Assembly: GCF_038443705.2 (NCBI RefSeq)
Contig: NZ_CP151767.2
Coordinates: 4,068,477-4,132,476, forward strand
DNA length: 64,000 bases
Direction of reading: 5' to 3'
Source of the DNA: Yoonia sp. SS1-5
GTDB taxonomy: Bacteria > Pseudomonadota > Alphaproteobacteria > Rhodobacterales > Rhodobacteraceae
This document shows positions 10,142 to 19,453 of the stretch, piece after piece. The position numbers and the translations under genes were made by a program. The notes below the pieces were generated by a model. That model did not search any database. It had not been told where the DNA came from and worked only from the letters and a program-made list of their open reading frames with translations. The stretch's first letter is position 1. Every line of letters begins with the position of its first letter.

Positions 10142-11926
10142 TCAAAGTGGGGCGCAGGCCTGCCGCAACCAACTTTCCGTTGGCTGATCCAGCCGCCCGG
10201 CCAGAAGCGCGACCGTATCGGCATGATAGCGATCAATCCAGTCCCGTTCTGCATTGCCGAGAAGATTGACGTCGATCAGCCGCCTGTCGAACGGCACATA
10301 TGTCAGTGTTTCGAACGACAGCATCTTGCGCCCGTCATCGCCCGGGATCGGCGTGGCCTTGCGCGCGACGATGAGGTTTTCGATGCGGATCCCAAAGGCG
10401 CCCTCGCGGTAATATCCCGGCTCGTTGGACAGGATCATGCCTTCCTCAATCGCCACCTGTGACCGGCGCGACAGGTTTTGCGGCCCTTCATGCACGCTAA
10501 GATAACTGCCAACCCCATGCCCGGTGCCGTGATCATAGTCCATGCCGACCATCCACAGCGGAGCACGCGCCAAGGCATCCAAATGCTGCCCGCCAACCCC
10601 GGTAGGAAATTGGATGCGGCTAATCGCGATCATGCCTTGCAGGACGTGGGTGTAACACTGCCTGTGCTCATCGCCCGGCGTTCCGATGGCGATGGTGCGT
10701 GTAATGTCTGTGGTCCCGTCCACATATTGCCCGCCGCTATCGACAAGCAGCAGATTATCCTGATCCAGCTTGCGATTGGTGTCGTCGGTGACCCGGTAAT
10801 GCACGATGGCCCCATTTGGCCCTGCGCCACTGATTGTTTCAAAGCTGATATCGCGCAGCATGTTGGTGTCGCGCCGGAACCCTTCAAGGGCTTTGACAAC
10901 GTCGATCTCGGTCAGTTTGCCGCTTGGGGCTTCGGCATCCAGCCATGCCAGAAACCGGACCATGGCGACCGCGTCGCGTTCATGGGCGGCCTTGGCGCCG
11001 GCGATCTCTGCTGTGTTTTTCCTCGCTTTCGGAAGGACGCAAGGGTCACGCTTTTCGATGATGTCGAGGCCGGCCGCATGCAATGTCCGCAGGATCAGGT
11101 GCGGGCAGCTTTGCGGATCAATCCGAACCGGTCCCGGCAGTGCTGCAACCCCGTCGATGAATGTATCCACGTCATGAACGGTCACATCAGGTCCCAGATG
11201 TGCTGCGATGTCGCGGGTCTTGGATGGTGCGGCGAATAGATCGACATGGCCGTTTTCAAACAGGATGGCGAAGGCCTGTGGCACAGGGTTTCGTTCAATA
11301 TCGGTGCCGCGGATATTCAGCAGCCACGCGATGCTGTCTGGCAATGTCAGAATAGCTGCAGCAGCGCCCAGATCTGCGGCAAGGCGGGCGCGCTTGTCGG
11401 CATGACTTTCGCCTGCATGTTCCAGCGGGTGGGCCGCAAAGGGTTCGGCTGGGGGGGCAGGTTGATCATCCCAGATCTGATCCACCAGATTGCTCAGCGG
11501 TTTGAGGGTCGCCTGATCCAGCGCTTTTTGCAGGCGCCGGATTTCCTGCGCCGTATGAAGCCACGGATCATAGCCGATGATCCCGCCATCAGGCAGGTGC
11601 GCGTTCAGCCAGCCCGCAAGCTGCGTTTCCGGCCAATGAACAGGTGTGAAATCCTCTGCGACCTGTGCGCGAACCTGCACCCGGTAGCGCCCATCAATGA
11701 AGATACCGGCCCTGTCATGCAGCACAGCGCAAAACCCGGCCGAGCCGGAAAAGCCGGTCAACCATTCCAGCCGGGCATCGCGAGGCGCAACATATTCGCC
11801 CTGATGCGCATCTGCCCGGGGAACCAGAAAGCCATCCACATCACGCCTTTTCATCAGATCGCGCAGGGCTTTCAGCCGGGGTGGCCCTTGATCGGGTGAG
11901 GATGAGGCTTCAAATGTCTGAAACAT
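10142..11926 (-). CDS. pepP: M24B aminopeptidase P (Xaa-Pro aminopeptidase)
   Basis: Metallopeptidase removing N-terminal residues that precede proline. At 594 residues it has the long three-domain architecture: two creatinase-N domains (about 1-300) and a C-terminal pita-bread M24 domain. Metal-site motifs are visible: LLVDSGGQYVDGTTDITRT (two Asp), HGTGHGVGSYLSVHEGP (His), ILSNEPGYY (Glu) and FGIRIENLIV (Glu). It sits downstream of cobT on the same strand, about 30 bp away, so cotranscription is possible. The symbol is by family; other names are used for this long form. Confidence 0.92.
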   Translation of the reverse strand: MFQTFEASSSPDQGPPRLKALRDLMKRRDVDGFLVPRADAHQGEYVAPRDARLEWLTGFSGSAGFCAVLHDRAGIFIDGRYRVQVRAQVAEDFTPVHWPETQLAGWLNAHLPDGGIIGYDPWLHTAQEIRRLQKALDQATLKPLSNLVDQIWDDQPAPPAEPFAAHPLEHAGESHADKRARLAADLGAAAAILTLPDSIAWLLNIRGTDIERNPVPQAFAILFENGHVDLFAAPSKTRDIAAHLGPDVTVHDVDTFIDGVAALPGPVRIDPQSCPHLILRTLHAAGLDIIEKRDPCVLPKARKNTAEIAGAKAAHERDAVAMVRFLAWLDAEAPSGKLTEIDVVKALEGFRRDTNMLRDISFETISGAGPNGAIVHYRVTDDTNRKLDQDNLLLVDSGGQYVDGTTDITRTIAIGTPGDEHRQCYTHVLQGMIAISRIQFPTGVGGQHLDALARAPLWMVGMDYDHGTGHGVGSYLSVHEGPQNLSRRSQVAIEEGMILSNEPGYYREGAFGIRIENLIVARKATPIPGDDGRKMLSFETLTYVPFDRRLIDVNLLGNAERDWIDRYHADTVALLAGRLDQPTESWLRQACAPL

Positions 11927-11955
11927 ATGTCTAATTCCGAAAATCAGGCGCGACG

Positions 11956-13836
11956 TTAGCTGGCCTTGCGCAGGCCCAGAACGCGCGCACGCTTGCGCGG
12001 ATCCGTGTCAAAGAGGCTGGCCAATTGCTCCGTCATCGCCCCGGCTAGCTGTTCCACATCCGTAATGGTGACCGCACGTTCGTAATACCGTGTCACGTCA
12101 TGGCCGATGCCGATGGCCACCAGTTCAACGGCCTTGCGCTTTTCAACCATACCAATGACGTCGCGCAGGTGTTTTTCCAGATAATTCGCGGGGTTAACGG
12201 ACAATGTTGAATCATCGACCGGTGCGCCGTCCGAGATGACCATCAACACCTTACGCTGCTCACCGCGTGCCAACATACGCCGATGCGCCCATTCAAGCGC
12301 CTCGCCGTCGATGTTTTCCTTCAACAGGCCCTCTTTCATCATCAGACCCAGATTAGGGCGGGTCCGGCGCCATGGCGCGTCGGCTGATTTGTACACAATG
12401 TGGCGCAGATCGTTGAGTCGGCCTGGCGTTGCGGCACGCCCGTCCTGCAGCCATTTTTCCCGGCTTTGGCCGCCTTTCCACGCCTTGGTGGTAAAGCCAA
12501 GGATTTCCACCTTCACATCACATCGTTCGAGGGTGCGGGCCATGACATCGGCACAGATTGCCGCGATAGAGATCGGGCGGCCCCGCATTGATCCCGAATT
12601 GTCCAGAAGCAGGGTCACAACCGTGTCCCGGAACTCGGTATCCTTTTCGACCTTGAAGGAAAGCGGAGTCGTGGGTGAGGCGACGATGCGGGCCAGACGA
12701 CCAGCATCCAGAATGCCCTCTTCGCGGTCAAACTCCCACGACCTGTTCTGCTGGGCCTGCAGGCGGCGCTGCAATTTGTTGGCAAGGCGCGATACCGCCC
12801 CTTTCAGCGGTTCGAGTTGCTGATCCAGATAGGCGCGCAGGCGTTCCAGTTCGACCGGTTCGGCCAAATCCTCGGCCCCGATTTCCTCGTCAAATTCGGT
12901 GGTGGCGACCTTGTAGTCGGGATCGGCGTCCGAAATGGGTTGCGGGGCAGGCGGCTCCAACGGGGCCTCGCCCTCGGGCATTTCGGTTTCTTCGCCCATT
13001 TCGGCGTCAGCCTGATCATCCATGCTGACCTCGGCCTGGGACGCATCCTGCTGTTCTTCCTGGCTTTGCTCGGGTGAGGCTTCGGCGTCTTCGCCCTCGC
13101 TATCATCATCACCGGTGCTGTCGGGCTCGTCCTCTTGATCGTCGGTGCCGTCTTCGGCCTCGTCTTCCTGATCATCATCGAGGCTGTCAGGGTCGTCACC
13201 CAATTGGTCGCCATAGCCCATGTCGCTGATCAGTTGGCGCGCAAATTTCGCAAAGGCCTGTTGGTCATTCAAAGTGTCCGACAGGCTTTCAAGCGTGCCG
13301 CCGCAATGGTCCTCGATAAAGCCGCGCCACAGCTCCATCACGTTATCGGCCCCTTTGGGCATGTCGCGGCCCGTTGCCAGATGGCGGATCAGATAGCCTG
13401 CGGCCACGGATAGCGGCGCGTCGGCTGCCTGCGTGATCTGGTCATAGCCCTTGCGCATCGCCTCGTTACCGATCTTGGCGTCAATGTTGCCGGCGGTGCC
13501 GGGCATATATTGCGCGCCGACGGCCTCAATCCGGGCGGCTTCCATCGCCTCGTAAAGGTCTTGCGCCATTTGCCCCTGCGGCATGTAGCGGGCAGCGACT
13601 TTTGGGTCGTGAAACTTGTGGCGCAGGGCAAATGCGTCGGCGGTCCCGCGGGCCAGCAACACCTCGTCCTTGGTCATCCGGCGACTGACCTGCGGCAGAC
13701 GGATGGTGTCGGCGGTCTGACCCGCCGGATCAACCGAATAGGTGACGGCCAGTTCCGGGTCGTCAGCCATGACCTTGGTGGCTTCGGCCAAGGCTTTCTT
13801 GAACGGATCAGCAGGGTTATCGGTAGGTTTGCTCAT
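11956..13836 (-). CDS. cobT: Cobaltochelatase subunit CobT
   Basis: Large subunit of the aerobic-pathway ATP-dependent cobaltochelatase (CobNST), which inserts cobalt into hydrogenobyrinate a,c-diamide in B12 synthesis. At 626 residues it has three parts: a helical N-terminal region, an extremely acidic stretch (about 215-300, rich in DD, EDE and DDQEDE), and a C-terminal von Willebrand A domain. The MIDAS motif [11 protein letters not shown] lies near residue 410. Start [16 protein letters not shown] matches the family. In this genome cobS lies 1.4 kb further on, separated by two small unknown genes. Confidence 0.96.
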   Translation of the reverse strand: MSKPTDNPADPFKKALAEATKVMADDPELAVTYSVDPAGQTADTIRLPQVSRRMTKDEVLLARGTADAFALRHKFHDPKVAARYMPQGQMAQDLYEAMEAARIEAVGAQYMPGTAGNIDAKIGNEAMRKGYDQITQAADAPLSVAAGYLIRHLATGRDMPKGADNVMELWRGFIEDHCGGTLESLSDTLNDQQAFAKFARQLISDMGYGDQLGDDPDSLDDDQEDEAEDGTDDQEDEPDSTGDDDSEGEDAEASPEQSQEEQQDASQAEVSMDDQADAEMGEETEMPEGEAPLEPPAPQPISDADPDYKVATTEFDEEIGAEDLAEPVELERLRAYLDQQLEPLKGAVSRLANKLQRRLQAQQNRSWEFDREEGILDAGRLARIVASPTTPLSFKVEKDTEFRDTVVTLLLDNSGSMRGRPISIAAICADVMARTLERCDVKVEILGFTTKAWKGGQSREKWLQDGRAATPGRLNDLRHIVYKSADAPWRRTRPNLGLMMKEGLLKENIDGEALEWAHRRMLARGEQRKVLMVISDGAPVDDSTLSVNPANYLEKHLRDVIGMVEKRKAVELVAIGIGHDVTRYYERAVTITDVEQLAGAMTEQLASLFDTDPRKRARVLGLRKAS

Positions 13837-13915
13837 GGTGGCGCGTCCGGGCGTGGTTTCGCGGCCAAACTAAAGGGCAGGTGAGGCAATGACCAGACCG
13901 ATCAGGGCATCTGCG

Positions 13916-14596
13916 TCAATCAAGCGGCCAGTCCGCGCGGATCGTATCGCAGATTTCAGGCAAGCTATCTGCATAGCTTAGATTTTCGAGCGGATAGGCC
14001 CCGGGTGCCAGACGTCCGGATTGCTCAAACACCCTGTCATCATCCCGTTCCGCACCTGTCGCCGGATCAATCTGCGGCGGCGTACCTGTCACAACATAGC
14101 GCCCGTTCAGAAGATTGACATCGCAAGAGAATGTACTGTTGTCGATCCGGTCATATGTCGAAAACGTTTCGCCCGCGACCAGCAGCGTTTTATCACGTGC
14201 AGCGATTGTTATCGCATGCTCCCAAGGTTCGCGGCCGGATCCGGTTTGCATCGCGGTGATCCGCAGGGACCCGTTTTCCAAAGCTTCAAGGATTGGCAGG
14301 TCGCCAAATAGGCCACCGGTCCATACGGCCCCCGGGACAACCATCAATGCGGATTTCTGGTCGTTTAGGACATGCGGAAAGATATACAGATCGACGGTGC
14401 CGATATCGCGCTGGCTGGCAATCAACATGACCCGTTCGCACCCCAGATCGGGCGTCAGATCAATGCAAAGCATATCAATGACATGCCCCAGGATAGACGT
14501 CGGGTGGGGCGTCTGCGCAAGCGTGGCGGACGGGACGAAGACCGTCACCAAATAAGCAAGATATGCCGCGCCTGCGCCTTGTATTCTCATGATCAT
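13916..14596 (-). CDS. Hypothetical exported protein
   Basis: I do not recognise the family. The 226-residue product begins with a signal peptide (hydrophobic AYLAYLVTVFVPSATLAQ, likely cleaved near residue 28), so it is probably periplasmic. Four cysteines (C44, C53 and two later) could form disulfides. The body is mixed alpha/beta without recognisable catalytic motifs. It lies between cobS and cobT on the same strand, about 80 bp upstream of cobT, which may be chance or an operon insertion. The start could also be the ATG two codons later. Confidence 0.6.
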   Translation of the reverse strand: MIMRIQGAGAAYLAYLVTVFVPSATLAQTPHPTSILGHVIDMLCIDLTPDLGCERVMLIASQRDIGTVDLYIFPHVLNDQKSALMVVPGAVWTGGLFGDLPILEALENGSLRITAMQTGSGREPWEHAITIAARDKTLLVAGETFSTYDRIDNSTFSCDVNLLNGRYVVTGTPPQIDPATGAERDDDRVFEQSGRLAPGAYPLENLSYADSLPEICDTIRADWPLD

Positions 14597-14653
14597 TTCA
14601 TCCCGCGCTGTCTGGTATCGGTAGCCAACACAGTAGGCGCGTGGACGCCGTGA

Positions 14654-15031
14654 TCAACTCAAAAGGAAAGCGGTGCAGTCGCGGGTCAGCCGGTCTGCGG
14701 TTTGGGTGGCCCACGCCGCATCCGCGGGGTCGTCATTGAACGTCGCACGGGTCAGCAGCGCCGATTGCGCCAGCTTCGCCGAGATGCGCCAATGCAAAAC
14801 CTCGCGCCCCATGTCTTCGGGCATGACCGCTTCGATCAACTGCAGAACGGTTGCCCGCTGTGCCTTGGTGCGTTCTGATGCAACCCCGTCAAACATCCAT
14901 TGATATTCCATCACCGCCGATAACCGCCCCGCACAGGCCGCAAAAGTCTGCAATTGCTGGTGTTCCGTCGCGCGGGCAGGGCCTGCCAACACCGCGGTGG
15001 TGAGCGTCAAAATCAAACCAAGAGTTCGCAT
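14654..15031 (-). CDS. Hypothetical exported protein
   Basis: A 125-residue protein with a clear signal peptide (MRTLGLILTLTTAVLAGPARA), giving a roughly 100-residue helical periplasmic protein with two cysteines (AACAGRL and RDCTAF). Family not recognised. In-frame ATGs up to 15043 are possible, but this start gives the most typical signal sequence. It lies 57 bp upstream of the other unknown exported gene on the same strand. Confidence 0.6.
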   Translation of the reverse strand: MRTLGLILTLTTAVLAGPARATEHQQLQTFAACAGRLSAVMEYQWMFDGVASERTKAQRATVLQLIEAVMPEDMGREVLHWRISAKLAQSALLTRATFNDDPADAAWATQTADRLTRDCTAFLLS

Positions 15032-15264
15032 ACCGCACATCATACGAACATGCTGGTAAAGAAATGGCTCAAAAATAAGGCGTTCTGAAAACTTTCTTTA
15101 TAACCTGTTGCGGCTATGCGTTGTTTGACCGCCGCACTGGTCGCCGATGATCATGCAAATCAAGCGGAACGGTCGCACATTCTTGGGCAACTCACAGGAT
15201 AGCGGTATCGCGACAGATCCCGCTGACGGGAGGGTCGAAAGATCGTGACATGATCGCGTGTCAG

Positions 15265-16251
15265 CTAGCCTAGGCTGAGGCTCGCCGCACTTTCCGGCAA
15301 TTCCTCGTCAAAGCAGCGCTGGTAGAACTCCGCAACTGTCTGACGCTCCAGCTCGTCACATTTGTTCAGGAAGGACAAGCGGAACGCATAACCGACATCA
15401 TTGAAGATCCGCGCGTTTTCGGCCCAGGACAGCACCGTCCGGGGTGACATTACCGTGCTAAGGTCGCCATTCATGAATGCCGTCCGGGTCAGATCGGCCA
15501 CTGTGACCATCTGGCTGATGATCTTGCGACCGGTTTCGGTGTTGAAATGCGGTGACTTGGACAGGATGATCGCGGCCTCGGCATCGTGGCTGAGATAGTT
15601 CAGCGTTGCCACAAGCGACCACCGGTCCATCTGGGCCTGGTTGATCTGCTGGGTGCCGTGGTAGAGACCCGTCGTGTCGCCCAGACCCACAGTGTTGGCT
15701 GTGGCAAACAAGCGGAAGTATGGGTTGGGCGTGATAATCTCGTTCTGATCCATCAGGGTTAGTTTGCCGTCTGTTTCCAGCACCCGCTGGATCACGAACA
15801 TCACGTCGGCCCGGCCCGCATCGTATTCGTCAAAGACGATGGCAACCGGGTTGCGCAATGCCCATGGCAGAATGCCTTCGTGAAATTCGGTCACCTGCAC
15901 CCCGTCGCGCAGCTTGATCGCGTCCTTGCCGATCAGGTCAATCCGGCTGATGTGGCTATCAAGGTTGACCCGTACAGCAGGCCAGTTCAGGCGGGCGGCG
16001 ACCTGTTCGATATGGGTCGATTTCCCCGTCCCGTGATACCCTTGGATCATCACGCGCCGATTGTATCCAAAACCTGCCAGGATGGCCAAGGTCGTGTCCG
16101 GATCAAACTTGTAGGTGCTGTCGATTTCCGGCACGCGGTCCGACCGCTCTGCAAAGCCTTTGATTTTCATCTCGCTGTCGATGCCGAAAACCTCGCGGAC
16201 AGAGATTTCTTCGGTGGGCTTTGCTTGCATATCGGTTGTGCCGTCGGCCAT
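15265..16251 (-). CDS. cobS: Cobaltochelatase subunit CobS
   Basis: AAA+ ATPase subunit of the CobNST cobaltochelatase, homologous to MoxR-type ATPases. The Walker A motif GYHGTGKS lies near residue 70, and Walker [16 protein letters not shown] near 140. The 328-residue length and N-terminal [16 protein letters not shown] match the family. It works with CobT and with CobN, which is not in this window. It is divergent from msrB with a 220-bp gap. Confidence 0.96.
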   Translation of the reverse strand: MADGTTDMQAKPTEEISVREVFGIDSEMKIKGFAERSDRVPEIDSTYKFDPDTTLAILAGFGYNRRVMIQGYHGTGKSTHIEQVAARLNWPAVRVNLDSHISRIDLIGKDAIKLRDGVQVTEFHEGILPWALRNPVAIVFDEYDAGRADVMFVIQRVLETDGKLTLMDQNEIITPNPYFRLFATANTVGLGDTTGLYHGTQQINQAQMDRWSLVATLNYLSHDAEAAIILSKSPHFNTETGRKIISQMVTVADLTRTAFMNGDLSTVMSPRTVLSWAENARIFNDVGYAFRLSFLNKCDELERQTVAEFYQRCFDEELPESAASLSLG

Positions 16252-16471
16252 CTTTCAAACGCCTCTATTGATCACCTATCTATGCGGCACGGCATGCCCG
16301 ATTATGGCAGGTGCCGCAAGTGGTCCGACAGGCGTTTTTGTCGCACAGGTCGTCAGGGGGATGGGGGCGGCCGCTCGGGGATCTTACCAACGCTATATGG
16401 CATTCACGTCAAAGTGCATGGTCTGAAACAGGGTGATCGCGTATCGTCGCAGGAGTTTTCGGAGACCAGTT

Positions 16472-16933
16472 ATGCATCGTCGTCAGTTTATCATTGCCAG
16501 CCTGTGCGCATCAGCGACACCATTGGCCCTGCAGGCCGGGACGGATTTCGAAGTGACCCGGACGGATGCAGGATGGCGCGCAATGCTGACCGATCTGGAA
16601 TACCGTGTCATGCGGCAGGAAGGGACAGAGCGGTCCGGCACCAGCCCACTGGACAAGAATTATGCCGCGGGCATCTATCATTGCCGCGGATGCGACCTGC
16701 CGCTTTATCCATCCTCGACAAAATATGACAGCCGCACGGGCTGGCCCAGCTTTTATGCCAGTTTCAAGGACGCCATCGGCACCAAGCTTGATCGCAAACT
16801 TCTGGCCGTGCGCACCGAAGTCCATTGTCGGCGCTGTGGCAGTCACCTGGGGCATATCTTTGCGGATGGGCCCCCACCGACAGGTCAGCGGCATTGCCTG
16901 AATGGTGTCAGCCTGGTGTTTCGGGCAGCCTGA
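16472..16933 (+). CDS. msrB: Peptide-methionine (R)-S-oxide reductase MsrB, exported form
   Basis: Reduces methionine-R-sulfoxide in proteins. The catalytic cysteine motif RHCLNG is near residue 142, and two CxxC zinc pairs are present (CRGC about residue 71, CRRCGSHLGH about 119). The ATG at 16472, preceded by GGAGA, is preferred to 16433. It yields MHRRQFIIASLCASATPLALQAG, a signal peptide with an RR pair that may direct Tat export. Periplasmic MsrB-type enzymes repair oxidised envelope proteins. At 153 residues it is a complete single-domain MsrB. Confidence 0.93.
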   Translation: MHRRQFIIASLCASATPLALQAGTDFEVTRTDAGWRAMLTDLEYRVMRQEGTERSGTSPLDKNYAAGIYHCRGCDLPLYPSSTKYDSRTGWPSFYASFKDAIGTKLDRKLLAVRTEVHCRRCGSHLGHIFADGPPPTGQRHCLNGVSLVFRAA

Positions 16934-17291
16934 TCACGCCGTCCGCACAGTGCGGCCTTATTTTGGACAGATTCGCGATTTTGGCCCCGTTGTCGCTCAA
17001 CCCTTAAGTGTGATCGTCTGCGATCTGATAACAGTTCTGACCGGGTCGTGTAACTGTCGCGATGCCGCTGATAAACATAGCCTGACCCGCGTTCACTTTG
17101 GGTTCAAAAATATCAAGCATTTCTAGGGGGTTGGGTCCAGTAGGCGGTTTTTTGCCAAAAAACCATTGTTCGAACCGGCGGAATATGGCAAAAAATGGAC
17201 TTACAAATGAAAGCTGCTGTGCCAATCGGCACATATCTTCGCACCAAATTCTGCAAGATTGCAGTTGTCATTATGTTAGGAGGTAAGCGCA
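16934..17291. other. Gene-free leader region before an unknown membrane protein gene
   Basis: About 358 bp without a credible gene. It contains a weak hairpin just after msrB (CCGCA/TGCGG followed by TTATTTT), a perfect A/T-rich inverted repeat at 17146-17164, and a strong ribosome binding site (TTAGGAGGTAA) just before the ATG at 17292. Most of it is probably the promoter and 5' leader of the downstream gene. Confidence 0.5.
17146..17164. repeat. Perfect A/T inverted repeat GGTTTTTT-GCC-AAAAAACC
   Basis: An 8-bp perfect stem with a 3-bp centre lies about 130 bp upstream of the 17292 gene. It could be an operator, or a terminator-like structure in the leader, though no T-run follows the stem. 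Confidence 0.45.
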
Positions 17292-17825
17292 ATGTTAGCG
17301 CGTCTTTTCAAAGGTCTGCATTTAAGCCGGGGTCATAAATACCTGGCACTTGCTTTTGCGGCTGTCATCGCTGTTGCATCAGGAATTACCCTGGTTCTGA
17401 TGACCGCTATCGAAGGCGAAAATGCCATTCCGGCAGTGTCCACAGGAAATGATCTTTGGATCATTGTGGCTGGCGGTGTGGCGTCCGGTGTCGCGTTGTT
17501 TCTGACGCGGAACTGGATGGGTGGGGCTGGTGCGCTTGGCATCGCTCGGGCTGGACTTGCTGGTGTTCTGATCGCGCTGGTCGCGGCATTGATCGCTGGC
17601 ACGCTTGTGTCGCCTGTCTACGGCACATTGGTGGGGCCATTTGTGCTCGTCGCCGAGTTTGTTGCAAAGCCCTGGCTTGGTGTCGGATGGTTTGCCATTA
17701 TCTATATCGCGCATTCGTTGATGATGATGTGGCGGGCCGAACAACAATCCGGACCAGTAACTTACGACCCGCGTGCGGTGTCGCAGTTAAGTCAGCTGTC
17801 CCAGGCAAACCTGTATCGCAGGTAG
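17292..17825 (+). CDS. Hypothetical membrane protein
   Basis: Family not recognised. The 177-residue product has about four or five hydrophobic helices: residues 17-37, 50-68, 80-103, 108-125 and about 130-145. The tail is short and polar (SQLSQLSQANLYRR). The N-terminus is basic (MLARLFKGLHLSRGHKY), suggesting it stays inside. The ribosome binding site is excellent (AGGAGG, 9 bp before ATG). It converges with the J-domain gene across a bidirectional terminator and has a long leader of its own, so it is an independent transcription unit. Confidence 0.7.
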   Translation: MLARLFKGLHLSRGHKYLALAFAAVIAVASGITLVLMTAIEGENAIPAVSTGNDLWIIVAGGVASGVALFLTRNWMGGAGALGIARAGLAGVLIALVAALIAGTLVSPVYGTLVGPFVLVAEFVAKPWLGVGWFAIIYIAHSLMMMWRAEQQSGPVTYDPRAVSQLSQLSQANLYRR

Positions 17826-17854
17826 CCATGCGGTAGGGCGTATCAAAGAAACTG

Positions 17855-17882
17855 AAAAGGGCCCGCAAAGCCGGGCCCTTTT
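17855..17882. terminator. Bidirectional terminator between convergent genes
   Basis: Stem GGGCCCG / CGGGCCC with loop CAAAGC, flanked by AAAA on the left and TTTTTT on the right, so a U-tract follows the stem on both strands. It lies between the + membrane protein gene (ends 17825) and the - J-domain gene (ends 17914). Confidence 0.88.
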
Positions 17883-17913
17883 TTGCTTTTGCGGAGCTGT
17901 TTGGGCCCTGATC

Positions 17914-18549
17914 CTAGTCCTTTTCGCGGAAATTCCGGCTGACCTTGATCTGATCCCAGGCCCAGACGACTTCGGATAATTGTTCTTCCTGGCTACGATC
18001 CCCGCCATTCATATCCGGGTGAAGCACTTTGATCAGCGCCTTGTAGGCTTTGCGGATCTCCGGCTTGGACCAGTTGTCCTTTGCCTCGAGTATCTCGATC
18101 GCGCGGCGTTCTGTTGGTGGCAAACGACGCCCGGATGCGGCACCGCGCCCAGGGTTGCGGGTGGCGTTGGCGCCAAGCACCTGATGCGGGTCATCCACGC
18201 CCAGCCGGGCCCAGGCCCGCTCTTCCACGGTGCGCTTGAACGGCTTTGTCGGACGCTCCCACACGCGGTCCTGTTCCATCTGCGCGGCAAGCTCGGCCTC
18301 GGATGTGGTATCGAAGAAATTCCACTTTAGATTGTATTCGCGGACATGCTCCTGGCAGAACCAAAAGAAGTCATCGAGGATATCAGGGGATTTTGGCGCC
18401 CGGTATTTCCCGGATTCCTGACAACCCTCGTGGTCACAGACCCGCGTCGATGTCTCGGATGCACCTGACATACCCCTGCGCCCGCGCGGGTTCTTTTTCT
18501 TTGAACTCGACACTGACATGTCAAAACCAAAGGGGTCATCTTTTTTCAT
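17914..18549 (-). CDS. J-domain (DnaJ-like) protein
   Basis: A 211-residue protein with a C-terminal J domain (about 150-205) carrying the HPD tripeptide in KVLHPDMNGGD, which stimulates DnaK-type ATPases. The N-terminal half is family-specific: a basic stretch, then CDHEGCQESGKYRAPKSP and WFCQEHVREYN, whose cysteines and histidines could bind a metal. This form is typical of Rhodobacteraceae and often lies near bolA and cobS, as here. It is divergent from bolA with a 78-bp gap. Confidence 0.9.
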   Translation of the reverse strand: MKKDDPFGFDMSVSSSKKKNPRGRRGMSGASETSTRVCDHEGCQESGKYRAPKSPDILDDFFWFCQEHVREYNLKWNFFDTTSEAELAAQMEQDRVWERPTKPFKRTVEERAWARLGVDDPHQVLGANATRNPGRGAASGRRLPPTERRAIEILEAKDNWSKPEIRKAYKALIKVLHPDMNGGDRSQEEQLSEVVWAWDQIKVSRNFREKD

Positions 18550-18627
18550 TCTGCGTCATCCCTTTCCGACTCGAGCAACACACTTTAAACCGCTCGCCGA
18601 GAGATTGAAGAGGGCAGAGCAAAATAA

Positions 18628-18882
18628 ATGGCGCTAGAGACCGAAATTCGCGCAGCATTGGAGACGCTTTCTCCTACTGCACTGAAAATAATCAATGAAA
18701 GTTCACAGCACCAGGGTCACGCCGGCGATGATGGCTCGGGCGAGAGCCATTGGCGGGTTGTCATCACTGCGGCGCAATTTGCCGATATGTCACGCATTGC
18801 CCGGCACAGAGCCATACATGCAGCACTTGGCCCCGACCTTATCGGGCGCATTCACGCATTGGCGATAGATATCGAGACTTAG
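18628..18882 (+). CDS. bolA: BolA-family protein
   Basis: An 84-residue protein with the BolA fold. The pattern RAALETLSPTALKIINES, then SHWRVVITAAQFADMSRIARHRAIHAAL matches the family's helix-turn and conserved RH region. BolA proteins act with monothiol glutaredoxins in iron-sulfur and iron regulation and affect morphology under stress. The gene is divergent from the J-domain gene and converges with the DUF4177 gene 14 bp away. Confidence 0.92.
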   Translation: MALETEIRAALETLSPTALKIINESSQHQGHAGDDGSGESHWRVVITAAQFADMSRIARHRAIHAALGPDLIGRIHALAIDIET

Positions 18883-18896
18883 CCCAGTGCGCGCCG

Positions 18897-19316
18897 CTAT
18901 TCGGCGGCGACGTCGGACGTGGGGCGTTTGTCAGGCGATTTCTCTGTGGGGACCCGCAATTCCAAGGTTGGCGTATTGCCGACCACGGGTTCTTCGCTGA
19001 TGGCTGTCAGCCGCGGTTCGCGCCGCTCGAAAATTGTCTCGTCGGGCATCAGTTCGGCAACGGGCGTTTCGACGGCTGCGGCCGCGGTCTTGGCGCGCCG
19101 AAACACAAGCATGTTCTGAAATACCGTGGTTTTGCTCATGAAGCCTTCGCGCTGCTCGGCGGGCAGGGTGTCGGTGCGCTGGTATTCCCAACCATCGGCT
19201 GCCAGTTCGTTCATGACGGTCGCAAGCGCATGGGCAAACCGGTCTTCGGGCGTCTTGACGCCCTTCGCTTTCAGCCCACGCGTTGGCGCGGGAACAACCT
19301 TATACTCATATGACAT
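18897..19316 (-). CDS. DUF4177 domain protein
   Basis: A 139-residue protein whose N-terminal half (MSYEYKVVPAPTRG... NELAADGWEYQRTDTLP) matches DUF4177, a small domain of unknown role. The second half is low-complexity and charged, probably disordered. The ATG giving MSYEYKVV is preferred to an upstream in-frame start at 19373, because the domain begins there. No export signal is visible. Confidence 0.85.
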   Translation of the reverse strand: MSYEYKVVPAPTRGLKAKGVKTPEDRFAHALATVMNELAADGWEYQRTDTLPAEQREGFMSKTTVFQNMLVFRRAKTAAAAVETPVAELMPDETIFERREPRLTAISEEPVVGNTPTLELRVPTEKSPDKRPTSDVAAE

Positions 19317-19453
19317 CACCAGACCCCTGAATTCCACTTGGGTGGATATATCAAGAAGCGCCCGCAATTCCAACGATTCGGGTTATCAAAGGGTTAACAG
19401 CCGCAATGAACGTGTCTTTGCGGCCCGGCTGTCGCGATTTCAAATGCTGGCTG

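Noticed and set aside
15044..16471. Cobalamin riboswitch around the cob genes
   Set aside because: I looked for a B12-box-like sequence in the cobS upstream gap and saw none; cobS and cobT are chelatase genes often not under riboswitch control.
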